A DNA stretch of 53,348 bases. It comes from Myxococcales bacterium (lineage in GTDB: Bacteria > Myxococcota_A > Polyangia > Polyangiales > Houyiibacteriaceae). Of this stretch, positions 35,998-43,658 are shown piece after piece; position 1 is the first letter of the stretch; each line of letters starts with the position of its first letter. Where the stretch lies: positions 1 through 53,348 of the forward strand of contig JAHBWH010000037.1 of NCBI GenBank assembly GCA_019637115.1. Direction: 5' to 3'. A model generated the notes under the pieces. That model was not told the DNA's origin. It ran no database searches and saw only the letters and a program-made list of their open reading frames with translations. Position numbers and translations under genes: made by a program.

Positions 35998-36726
35998 TCA
36001 CGACGCCGGGCTCGGGAGCCGACCATCGACGAGGAAGAGCTCACGCGCGAAGCGGTGCGCCTCGGGTGACGCGAGGGGATCGATCCGACGTAGCTCGACG
36101 CTCGCGCGGCTCGCGACGCAGAGCCAGCGCTGCAGCTCCGTCGGCGCCGGCGCCGCGAACGCGCTCGGCTCGATGACGGCCACGTTGGCCCCGCGGCGCC
36201 CGCGCGCGTCGGCCGGCGCGCGCGCCGATCGGAAGACGAAGAGCTCGACGCCAGCCGCGCGCATCGACGCGCCGAGCGCCTGACACGCCGAATAGTCGGT
36301 CGGCGACGCGAGCTGGGCTTCGAACGCGTCGAAGGGCGCGCGCGTCAGGTCGACGGCGCGTCGCGCGCGGAGCTTCACCTGGAACACGCTGAGCTCGACC
36401 ATCAGCGGGTCGTCGAAGGTCGCGGCGGTCCCCTCGAGGAAGAGCAGGCGATAGAACGCCACCTCCGCGAAACACGTCGCGCGCTCGCGCGACGCATAGA
36501 AGAGGCCGCGCTCGCTGCGGGTCCCGAAGCGTGAGCCCCAGCGGAGCGGTGGGTAGCGGAAGGGCGTGAAGAGCAGGTAGTGCAGGTGCGCGACATCCGG
36601 CGCGACCGGCGGCTTGCTGGCGTCGAGCAGCTCCTCGAGCACCTGCTGGGCGTCGTCGGAGTCGACCAGCTTCCGCGTCGAGATCACGTGCTGGCCCTCG
36701 ACCGCGCGCCACGGCTCGAGCCGCAT
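35998..36726 (-). CDS. RES-domain toxin of a type II toxin-antitoxin system
   Basis: 242 residues from ATG 36726; ATG 36807 would overlap the antitoxin by 41 bp but has no ribosome site. The start WRAVEGQHVISTRKLVDS and LEELLDASKPP are typical RES-family openings. The active-site region GTRSERGLFYAS, then RATCFAEVAFYRLLF, carries the Arg, Tyr and Glu used by RES enzymes such as MbcT and ParT. These proteins degrade or transfer NAD and arrest growth. The partner antitoxin is directly upstream with a 40-bp gap. The order antitoxin then toxin is the usual one. Confidence 0.88.
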   Translation of the reverse strand: MRLEPWRAVEGQHVISTRKLVDSDDAQQVLEELLDASKPPVAPDVAHLHYLLFTPFRYPPLRWGSRFGTRSERGLFYASRERATCFAEVAFYRLLFLEGTAATFDDPLMVELSVFQVKLRARRAVDLTRAPFDAFEAQLASPTDYSACQALGASMRAAGVELFVFRSARAPADARGRRGANVAVIEPSAFAAPAPTELQRWLCVASRASVELRRIDPLASPEAHRFARELFLVDGRLPSPAS

Positions 36727-36766
36727 CGGGCGGATCGGGCTGGGTGTCGCGCCGGCCTCGACGGGC

Positions 36767-37150
36767 TCAGAGGTGCCCGCGCATCGCGTCCAGATATCCG
36801 ACGACATCGACCAAGCCTTGGACCGTGCGGAGCCGCTCGCGGGGCACGCCGCCGAGGTGGGTGTTCTCGGCGTCGAGCCACGCGCGAGCCTTCGCCTCGT
36901 CCCCGCCCACGAGCGCGTCGAGGCTCCGAAAGACCCGGACGAGGAGGACGGCGAGCTCCCCCTCCTTGCGCGTCGGGTCGATCGTCCGGCCGCGCCCCAG
37001 GCGGGAGAGCGTCGCGGGGCTCACGCCGAGGATGTCGGAGAGCGCGCGCTGGCTCAAGCCGAGCTTGGCCGCCACGCGCAGGGTGGCGGTCGTCAGCACC
37101 TCCGCCGGGTCCGGGCGCTCGCTCGCGTCTGCGTGGGGGATCGAGGCCAT
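36767..37150 (-). CDS. Xre/MbcA/ParS-type antitoxin
   Basis: 127 residues. The N-terminal half has a helix-turn-helix (LSQRALSDILGVSPATLSRL). The C-terminal half has the MbcA/ParS/Xre toxin-binding domain, seen in ELAVLLVRVFRSLDALVGG, ARAWLDAENTHLGG and the ending LRTVQGLVDVVGYLDAMRG. The antitoxin binds and blocks the RES toxin and represses its own promoter. The inverted repeat at 37151-37164 abuts the start codon and overlaps the -10 box, in keeping with autoregulation. Confidence 0.9.
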   Translation of the reverse strand: MASIPHADASERPDPAEVLTTATLRVAAKLGLSQRALSDILGVSPATLSRLGRGRTIDPTRKEGELAVLLVRVFRSLDALVGGDEAKARAWLDAENTHLGGVPRERLRTVQGLVDVVGYLDAMRGHL

Positions 37151-37192
37151 GTTTCAAATGAAACGCTAGCAGGCGCAGCGCATCGTCTGCAA
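37151..37192 (-). promoter_or_regulatory. Antitoxin promoter and operator
   Basis: On the minus strand TTGCAG (37192-37187), an 18-nt spacer and TAGCGT (37168-37163) form a promoter. GTTTCA-nn-TGAAAC (37151-37164) is an inverted repeat, AT-rich against the genome, that overlaps the end of the -10 box and runs up to the ATG. The leader would be about 5 nt, so the mRNA is nearly leaderless. The site is the likely binding site for the Xre antitoxin. Confidence 0.6.
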
Positions 37193-37224
37193 GCCGCTGG
37201 ACGGCGCGACCGACCCCTCGTCGT

Positions 37225-38052
37225 TCAGGCACGCCGGGACGACCACGAGATCCCGGCCGGGCCCCAGCTCGACCGCCGGTGGGACGGTCGAAAGCCCGCG
37301 CGCACCAGGTTGTCGTACGAGGGCTGGGCCTCCCCCGGCACGGCCTCACCCGTCGCGGAGGCGAAGTACGTGGCCCCGCGCGCGAGCCCTCGCGCGACGC
37401 GCGCGTGCACCAGCGCGCGCTGGAGACCACGGCGGCGATGCGAAGGTCGCGTCGCGCCCATCGCGAGGTACGCGCCGTCGCCGACGAAGGAGCAGCCCGC
37501 CGCGACGACCTCGTCCCCGTCGAGCGAGACCACGACGTCCCAACTCGGCCGTCCGACCAGCGCCGCGAGGGGCGCGCCCGCCTCGTCGGGGAGATCGAAC
37601 GCCCGGAGGAGGAGCCCCGCCGCCTCGTCGGCGTGCGCGAAGCTCGCCTCGCGCGCGGGCGGAGCCTCGCTCGGCCCGAGCCGGGCGCCGCCGCGCTCCA
37701 GGTCGACCCACGCGCGGTGGAAGCGATGGAGCCCGAGCTCGTCGGAGAGCCAGGGCGCGAGCGAGGGCTCGAGCTCGTCCCCCACGTGCACGAAGAAGCG
37801 CCCGACGCCGTCTCGCTCGAAGTCACGGACGATCGCCCGCACGACCACGGGGGAGGCCTGGGGGTGGAGACCGAGGACGCGGTTGAAGAGAGGGTGGTCG
37901 ATCCCGGGGGCACGCAGGACGGTCATTCCGTCGCGCGACTCGACCTTCAGACCGAGGGCATGGCGGGTGGTGACCCCAGGGGCCGCGAAGAGGTCCGCCC
38001 AGGCGGCCGCCTCGAGGCCCTCGGCGCGGTGGGAGGGTGTGGAGGTGCTCAT
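37225..38052 (-). CDS. GNAT-family N-acetyltransferase
   Basis: 275 residues; ATG 38052 has GAGGGG close upstream. The N-terminal half (VTTRHALGLKVESRDG, GIDHPLFNRVLGL) is a degenerate domain. The C-terminal half has the GNAT core: VVVSLDGDEVVAAGCSFV (beta4 region), then YLAMGATRPSHRRRGLQRAL, which holds the acetyl-CoA pyrophosphate loop (RRRGLQ) and helix 3, and ends with the YDNLVRAGFRP strand. The two-domain layout is common in bacterial GNATs. The substrate is unknown. The gene is transcribed towards the toxin-antitoxin pair but starts in the opposite direction to the next gene. Confidence 0.85.
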   Translation of the reverse strand: MSTSTPSHRAEGLEAAAWADLFAAPGVTTRHALGLKVESRDGMTVLRAPGIDHPLFNRVLGLHPQASPVVVRAIVRDFERDGVGRFFVHVGDELEPSLAPWLSDELGLHRFHRAWVDLERGGARLGPSEAPPAREASFAHADEAAGLLLRAFDLPDEAGAPLAALVGRPSWDVVVSLDGDEVVAAGCSFVGDGAYLAMGATRPSHRRRGLQRALVHARVARGLARGATYFASATGEAVPGEAQPSYDNLVRAGFRPSHRRSSWGPAGISWSSRRA

Positions 38053-38068
38053 GCCCCCTCGGCGTGCG

Positions 38069-38095
38069 GGTCGACGGAACGTCGTTCCGTCGACC
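38069..38095. promoter_or_regulatory. 27-bp inverted repeat between divergent genes
   Basis: GGTCGACGGAAC (38069-38080), a GTC loop and GTTCCGTCGACC (38084-38095) are perfect 12-bp arms. The 11-mer CGTTCCGTCGA occurs at 38083-38093, inverted at 38071-38081, and again at 38128-38138. It lies in the 137-bp gap between the GNAT gene (-) and the desaturase-type gene (+), so it fits an operator for either or both. Confidence 0.6.
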
Positions 38096-38189
38096 GCTCC
38101 CCATCCCGTCGCCCGCCAGGCGCACGACGTTCCGTCGAACGGACCGCCCCTCGGTCGAGGCTCCGCGGAGCCCGAAAGGAGATCCCCGC

Positions 38190-38990
38190 ATGTCCATCGA
38201 CACGACCCTCGAGCTCTTCGTCACCTGGGGAGTGGTCGCGACCTATCTCGGGCTCATCGCCCTCGACCTCTTCCGCCCCGCGCGCGCGTACCCGCACGTC
38301 CGCGGCTGGCGCGCGATCGGCGTCGCCTCGTTCGTGATGTTCAACGCGATCGGGATGACCGCGCCCTTCCTCTGGGACGAGCTGCTCGCCACGCATCGGC
38401 TCGTCGACCTCAGCGCCCTCCCCTTCGGGGCGCAGGCGCTCGTCGGGCTGCTCGCCTACGAGCTGCTCGGCTACGGCTGGCACCGCCTGCTGCACGGCGT
38501 GCCGGCGCTCTGGCGCATCCACCAGACCCACCACGCGGCCGAGCGCGTCGACGTCTTCGGCGCGTTCTTCTTCCACCCCCTCGGCGCCCTCGGGTGGACG
38601 CTGATCACGAGCCTCGCCCTCGTGTGGATGGTGGGCCTCGTCCCCGAGGCCGCGCTCGTCGCAGCCACGGTCACGGGCATCCTCGCCACCTTCCAGCACG
38701 CGAACCTCCGCACCCCGCGGTGGCTCGGTTACCTCATCGCGCGCCCCGAGATGCACGCGCTCCACCACGCGCGCGGCGTGCACCGCCACAACTACGGCGA
38801 CATCGCCCTCTTCGACATGATCTTCGGCACCTGGCAGAACCCCGCGTCGGTCGATGGTGTCGAGGCCGGCCTCGTCGACGGCGGCTCCCTGCGCTTGACC
38901 GACCTGCTGCTCGGGCGCGATCTGCTCGCGGAGCGAGCGCCCGCGGACGAGAAGAACGAGGCGCGCCCGAGCCGAGTGCCCGCGACGTGA
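38190..38990 (+). CDS. Fatty acid hydroxylase / sterol desaturase superfamily membrane protein
   Basis: 266 residues from ATG 38190, with AAGGAGA 8 nt upstream. About five hydrophobic segments carry three His clusters typical of diiron membrane hydroxylases: HRLLHG (HxxxH), IHQTHH (HxxHH) and HALHHARGVHRHNYG, with FFFHPLGAL between. These bind two irons and hydroxylate or desaturate lipid or carotenoid chains using O2. The N-terminus FVTWGVVATYLGLIALDLF is a membrane helix. The substrate is not determined by the sequence. Confidence 0.88.
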   Translation: MSIDTTLELFVTWGVVATYLGLIALDLFRPARAYPHVRGWRAIGVASFVMFNAIGMTAPFLWDELLATHRLVDLSALPFGAQALVGLLAYELLGYGWHRLLHGVPALWRIHQTHHAAERVDVFGAFFFHPLGALGWTLITSLALVWMVGLVPEAALVAATVTGILATFQHANLRTPRWLGYLIARPEMHALHHARGVHRHNYGDIALFDMIFGTWQNPASVDGVEAGLVDGGSLRLTDLLLGRDLLAERAPADEKNEARPSRVPAT

Positions 38991-39042
38991 GCGGCGCGCC
39001 CCGCGGGCTTGCGGGGCGGAGGGAGTGCGCGAGAGTCGAGGC

Positions 39043-39987
39043 ATGCTCACGGTCCGCGACGCGCTCGGGCGCGCCGTCTCCCTCGCCGCGCCTGCGCGCC
39101 GCGTCGTCTCCCTCGTCCCGAGCGAGACCCACGCGGTCGCCACCCTCGGCGGTCCCGCCCGCCTCGTCGGCCGAACCCGGTACTGTATCGCGCCGGCCCT
39201 CCCAGAGGTCCCGGTGGTCGGCGGCACGAAGGACGTGGACGTCGACGCCGTCGCGGCGCTGGGGCCCGACCTCGTCCTCGCCAACCAGGAGGAGAACGCG
39301 CGGCCCGCGGTCGAGGCGATGATCGCCCGCGGGCTCCCGGTGCACGTGAGCTTCCCACGGACGGTCGCCGAATCCGTCGCCTACCTACGCGATCTCGCGA
39401 CCCTCCTCGGCGTCCGGCCCATGCACGCCGAAGCGCTCTCTCGCCTGCACGACGAGCTCGCGTATGGCCACGACCACCGCGACGGACGCGACGGACGCGA
39501 CGGACGCGACGGACACGACGCCGCCGAGCGCGCGCGACCGCGGGTCTTCGTTCCGATCTGGGTCGACCCCTGGATGACCTTCGACGGCCACGCGCTCGCG
39601 AGCGACGTGCTCGAGCTCGCCGGCGGCGTGAACGTCTTCGCCGACCGACCGCGCCGCTACCCCCTGGCCGCCGACCTCGGCCGCCGAGCGCCACTCCCGC
39701 CCGAGCGCGTCGAGGGGCGCGACACCCGTTACCCCCGCGTCACCCTCGACGAGATCGTGGCGCGCGCCCCCGAGCTCGTGCTGCTCCCCGACGAGCCGCA
39801 CGAGTTCACCGAGGCGGACGCGCAGACCCTCGCCCGCGCCGGCATCCCCCGCCCGCGTATCATCTTCGCGAGCGGCCAGGACCTCTTCTGGTACGGCGCG
39901 TGGATGCTCGAGGGCCTGCCCCGCCTCCGCGAAGCGCTCTCGTCGGCGGCGGCCGCCGTGGGCGCGGGCCCCCGCGCGAGCGGGTGA
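39043..39987 (+). CDS. Helical-backbone metal-receptor protein (BtuF/cobalamin-binding-like)
   Basis: 314 residues from ATG 39043; a GTG at 39025 is possible. The domain starts directly with RVVSLVPSETHAVATLG, as in BtuF/FepB-type substrate-binding proteins, and continues with VVGGTKDVDVDAVAALGPDL and TLDEIVARAPELVLLP. No signal peptide is visible, which is unusual, because such receptors act in the periplasm; related cytoplasmic forms exist in some bacteria. A (CGC GAC GGA)4 repeat at 39478-39513 encodes RDG x4 in a surface loop. No ABC permease or ATPase is nearby. Confidence 0.82.
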   Translation: MLTVRDALGRAVSLAAPARRVVSLVPSETHAVATLGGPARLVGRTRYCIAPALPEVPVVGGTKDVDVDAVAALGPDLVLANQEENARPAVEAMIARGLPVHVSFPRTVAESVAYLRDLATLLGVRPMHAEALSRLHDELAYGHDHRDGRDGRDGRDGHDAAERARPRVFVPIWVDPWMTFDGHALASDVLELAGGVNVFADRPRRYPLAADLGRRAPLPPERVEGRDTRYPRVTLDEIVARAPELVLLPDEPHEFTEADAQTLARAGIPRPRIIFASGQDLFWYGAWMLEGLPRLREALSSAAAAVGAGPRASG

Positions 39988-40230
39988 TCGCGACCTTCTG
40001 TCGCAGATCGGGCGTCCACGCTCGGAGGAACGTCGCGCCGGCACCTCGAGTCGCCGATCCCCGAATGGTGGGCCCTCGAGCCGAAGAACGTCGTACTTCT
40101 TCGAGCATGAGGGGATGGCGCCCGCCGGAGCGCCAGCAGCGTGGACCCCGCGCGAGCGTCTTCTGCCGCCCGCTGGGCATTTCTTGGCGGGACGATCCCC
40201 CCTGCTTGCCCTAGAGTCGGACGCAGGTTC

Positions 40231-42972
40231 ATGCCGACCATCGACATCCCCTTCTACGGGAACCTGGCGCTCTGCCTCATCCTGGTCTCGGCGGCGTATG
40301 CGTTCGCGATGGCGCTCGGGGCTGCGCGCGGCCGCCCGCACCTCCTGGTGTCGGCCCGCTACGCCACCTACGCCACCTGCGCGCTGGTGCTCCTCGCGGT
40401 CTGCATCCTCGCGTACGCCTTCCAGACGCACGACTTCCGGATCCGCTACGTCGCCCGCTACAGCGACCGCTCGATGCCGTGGTGGTACCTCATCACCTCG
40501 CTCTGGGGCGGCCAGGACGGCTCGCTGCTCTGGTGGGCGTTCCTGCTCGCGGGCTACACGACCGGCGTCACGCGCTGGCTGCGCGGCCGCTACCTCGAGC
40601 TGCAGCCGATCGTGCTGGCGACCCTCGCGAGCATCCTCGCGTTCTTCGTCGTCCTGATGCTCTTCGCCGCCAACCCCTTCGCGACGACGGTCGCGGCGGC
40701 GCCGCCCGACGGCGAGGGCCTCAACCCGCTCCTGCAGAACTACTGGATGGTCATCCATCCACCGGCGCTCTACCTCGGCTTCGTCGGCTGGGCGGTGCCC
40801 TTCGCCTTCGTCGTGGCCGCGCTCGCGACCGGCCGCCTGCACGACGAGTGGATCCGCGCGGCGCGCCTGTGGGCCATGATCGCGTGGACCTGGCTCAGCA
40901 TCGGCCTGCTCCTCGGCTGCCTCTGGAGCTACGAGGAGCTCGGCTGGGGCGGCTATTGGGCGTGGGATCCGGTCGAGAACGCGAGCTTCCACCCATGGCT
41001 CGTCGGCACCGCCTATCTCCACTCGGCGATCGTCCAAGAGCGCTACGGCATGCTCAAGGTCTGGAACGTCTTCCTGATGTGCCTGACCTTCCTGCTGACG
41101 ATCTTCGGCACGATGCTCACGCGCGCCGGGCTCATCTCGTCCGTCCACGCCTTCGCGCGGAGCGACATCGGCATCTACTTCGTCTGGTACCTCGTCCTGA
41201 TGACGGCGATCTGCATCGGCCTGACGATCTGGCGTCTGCCGAAGCTCCGCGCCGATCACCAGATCGAGTCGCTCCTCAGCCGCGAGTTCCTCTTCCTGCT
41301 CAACAACTGGGTGTTGCTCGGGATGATGCTCTTCGTGCTCGTCTCGACGACGTGGCCGCTCATCAGCGAGTGGCTCCGCGGGCAGGAGCTCACGGTCGGC
41401 CCCGGCTTCTACAACCAGTGGATGGTGCCCTTCGGCTTCATCCTGCTCTTCTTGACCGGGCTCGGGCCGCTCGTCGCGTGGCGTAAGGCGACGGGCGCCA
41501 ACCTCGGCCGCGCGCTCGCGGCGCCCATCGGCGCGGCGGCCACCATCTTCTTCCTGCACCTGCTCCTCGGCGAGTCGGCCGGCTTCGCGCCCTTCGTCGA
41601 GACCGACGCGATCTACGACACGCTGACCGGCGAGATCCTCGGCGCCGTCCAATCCGCCGCGCCCATCGTCTCGAGCACGCTCTGCGCGTTCGTGCTCGTC
41701 GGCATCGGGCAGGAGTTCTGGCGTGGCGCGCGGGTGCGGATGCGCCGCGGCGAGAACGCGCTCGTCGCCCTCGGCCGGCTCGTCAGCCGCGCCCGACGCC
41801 GCTACGGCGGCTACATCGTCCACGTCGGGATCGTCTTCATGTACATCGGCTTCACCGGCGCGGCCTACGACGTGGAGCGCGAGGCCGCGCTGCGGCCCGG
41901 CAGCTCGCTCGAGATCGAGGGCTACTCGCTGCGCTACGACCGGCCGCGCATGGAGAGCGACCCGAACAAGCGCATGATCTTCACGGACATGACGGTGCAC
42001 GACTCGCGCGGCGCCGTGATCGGCCGCGTGGCGCCGGCGAAGTTCATCTACCGCACGATGCCCGACATGCCGACCACCGAGGTCGCCATCCGCAGCAACC
42101 TGCGCGAGGACCTCTACGTCATCATGAGCACGGTCGACTCGCAGACGCGGCGCGCGACCTTCCGCGTGGTCGTGCGGCCGCTCGTAAGCTGGATCTGGTT
42201 CGGCGGCATCATCCTGGTCCTCGGCGCGGTCCTCTCGATGTGGCCGCAGGCCCGCGACCTCATCGCCCGCCAAGAGGCGCTCGCGCGGCGGCGCGCGTCG
42301 CGCGGCGGGCCCAAGCCGGGGGGATCCGGCGGTGGGCCGACTGGGCCGAGCGGGCCGAAACCGCGTGAGCCCGGCGCCCCGGGTCGCAAACGCGACGACC
42401 CGACCCCCGTCGAACGCAAGCGGCCCTCGGGCGCCCCGGCGGCCGGGGCGATCCTCCTGCTGGCGGCCATCTTCGGCGCCCCCGTCGCCAGCGCGTCGGT
42501 GGCGCACGCGCAGGACAGCAGCTCGCTGCACGCGGGCACGGTGGAGATCCAGGACCCGACCGAGCGGCGGCTCTTCGGGCGCCTGCTCTGCCAATGCGGG
42601 AGCTGCGCGCGCCTGCCGCTGGACACCTGCGGCTGCGATTGGGCCGAGCAGCGCCGCGCCGACCTGCGCACCCGACTCGCCGCGGGCGCGGACCCCGACG
42701 ACCTCATCGCGGTGTTCCGTGCGCAATATGGCCCGGCGGCGATCTCGATCCCCTCGGACGAGGGCTTCGACCGCGCGATGTGGGCGCTGCCCGTCGCCGT
42801 ACTGCTCGTGGTCGGAGGCGGCATCTTCGCCCTCGGACGGCGCTGGCGGCGACGCGGCGAGGCCTCACCCAAGAGCTCCAGCCGCTCGGACGCGCAGCCC
42901 GAGAGCGACACAGACCGGGACTACGACGCAATGCTCGAAGACGAGCTTCGACGCTTGGAGGGCGACCGATGA
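40231..42972 (+). CDS. ccmF: Fusion of cytochrome c heme lyase CcmF and CcmH-like thioreductase
   Basis: 913 residues from ATG 40231. Residues 1-690 are CcmF with about fourteen helices: WWYLITSLWGGQDGSLLWW, NYWMVIHPPALYLG and the WWD heme-handling segment WGGYWAWDPVENASFHPW (about 239-256). A linker (about 690-735) precedes a second hydrophobic, signal-like segment AAGAILLLAAIFGAPVASAS. Residues about 765-845 are CcmH-like: RLFGRLLCQCGSCARL and TCGCDWAEQ hold the Cys for thiol chemistry, then a helix LRTRLAAGADPDDLIAVF, and a last membrane helix. CcmF joins heme to apocytochromes and CcmH reduces their CxxCH. In most bacteria these are separate genes. Confidence 0.9.
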   Translation: MPTIDIPFYGNLALCLILVSAAYAFAMALGAARGRPHLLVSARYATYATCALVLLAVCILAYAFQTHDFRIRYVARYSDRSMPWWYLITSLWGGQDGSLLWWAFLLAGYTTGVTRWLRGRYLELQPIVLATLASILAFFVVLMLFAANPFATTVAAAPPDGEGLNPLLQNYWMVIHPPALYLGFVGWAVPFAFVVAALATGRLHDEWIRAARLWAMIAWTWLSIGLLLGCLWSYEELGWGGYWAWDPVENASFHPWLVGTAYLHSAIVQERYGMLKVWNVFLMCLTFLLTIFGTMLTRAGLISSVHAFARSDIGIYFVWYLVLMTAICIGLTIWRLPKLRADHQIESLLSREFLFLLNNWVLLGMMLFVLVSTTWPLISEWLRGQELTVGPGFYNQWMVPFGFILLFLTGLGPLVAWRKATGANLGRALAAPIGAAATIFFLHLLLGESAGFAPFVETDAIYDTLTGEILGAVQSAAPIVSSTLCAFVLVGIGQEFWRGARVRMRRGENALVALGRLVSRARRRYGGYIVHVGIVFMYIGFTGAAYDVEREAALRPGSSLEIEGYSLRYDRPRMESDPNKRMIFTDMTVHDSRGAVIGRVAPAKFIYRTMPDMPTTEVAIRSNLREDLYVIMSTVDSQTRRATFRVVVRPLVSWIWFGGIILVLGAVLSMWPQARDLIARQEALARRRASRGGPKPGGSGGGPTGPSGPKPREPGAPGRKRDDPTPVERKRPSGAPAAGAILLLAAIFGAPVASASVAHAQDSSSLHAGTVEIQDPTERRLFGRLLCQCGSCARLPLDTCGCDWAEQRRADLRTRLAAGADPDDLIAVFRAQYGPAAISIPSDEGFDRAMWALPVAVLLVVGGGIFALGRRWRRRGEASPKSSSRSDAQPESDTDRDYDAMLEDELRRLEGDR

Positions 42973-43658
42973 ACCAAGCGCTGCCCTGGATCTTCGCGAC
43001 GGTCGCCTCGGGGGCGCTCTTCGGCGCGCTCTACGCGCTGTGGGCGAGCGTCCGCGCCGCGCTCGTCGGCGCGGCCGACATCGAGCTCGGCACCGACCTC
43101 GACTCCGACGCGATCCATCGCCTCTCGGAGGAGAAGGACGCGCTGCTGCAGAACCTCCGCGACCTGCGCTTCGACCACGAGGCGGGCAAGCTCTCGGACG
43201 CGGACTTCAGCCGCGTCGAGGGCAAGCTCCGCCAGCGCGCGAAGATCGTGATGCGGTTGCTCGACGAGGAGGTCGAGCCCTTCGTCGAGGAGGCCGAGCG
43301 GCTCGTCGCCGAGCGCCTCGGGGGCAAGACCCGCGACGCCTACCGCCAAGCCGCCCCCGACGCCCCGAGCGCGGCGACGAAGGACGACGTCGCGAGAGAG
43401 ACCCCCGCGAAGGAGACCCCCGTGAAGGAGAGCGCAGCGAAGAGAGCCGCGCGCCGGGAGCGGGAGCGCCGCGACACCTTGGGGCAGACGCCCCGCACCA
43501 AGAGCCAGCCGCCGCCCCCGGAAGGACCGGAGGCGAAGAGCAAGGCCTGCCCGAGCTGCGACGCCTCGAACGACGCGGACGCCGTGTTCTGCAAGAAGTG
43601 CGGCCATCGCTTCGACGCGCCCGCGGTCGAAGCCGCGCCGGAGGAGGTGGACCGATGA
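42969..43658 (+). CDS. CcmI-like protein with C-terminal zinc ribbon
   Basis: 229 residues from ATG 42969, overlapping the CcmF-CcmH stop (ATGA). One N-terminal membrane helix (LPWIFATVASGALFGALYAL) is followed by helices SEEKDALLQNLRDLRFDHEAG and KLSDADFSRVEGKLRQR, much like the N-terminal part of CcmI/CycH. A Lys/Glu/Ala/Pro-rich linker leads to a C-terminal zinc ribbon CPSCDAS-x9-CKKCGHRF. CcmI holds apocytochromes for heme attachment. The zinc ribbon end is unusual for this family. Position and overlap support a role in cytochrome c maturation. Confidence 0.78.
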   Translation: MNQALPWIFATVASGALFGALYALWASVRAALVGAADIELGTDLDSDAIHRLSEEKDALLQNLRDLRFDHEAGKLSDADFSRVEGKLRQRAKIVMRLLDEEVEPFVEEAERLVAERLGGKTRDAYRQAAPDAPSAATKDDVARETPAKETPVKESAAKRAARRERERRDTLGQTPRTKSQPPPPEGPEAKSKACPSCDASNDADAVFCKKCGHRFDAPAVEAAPEEVDR

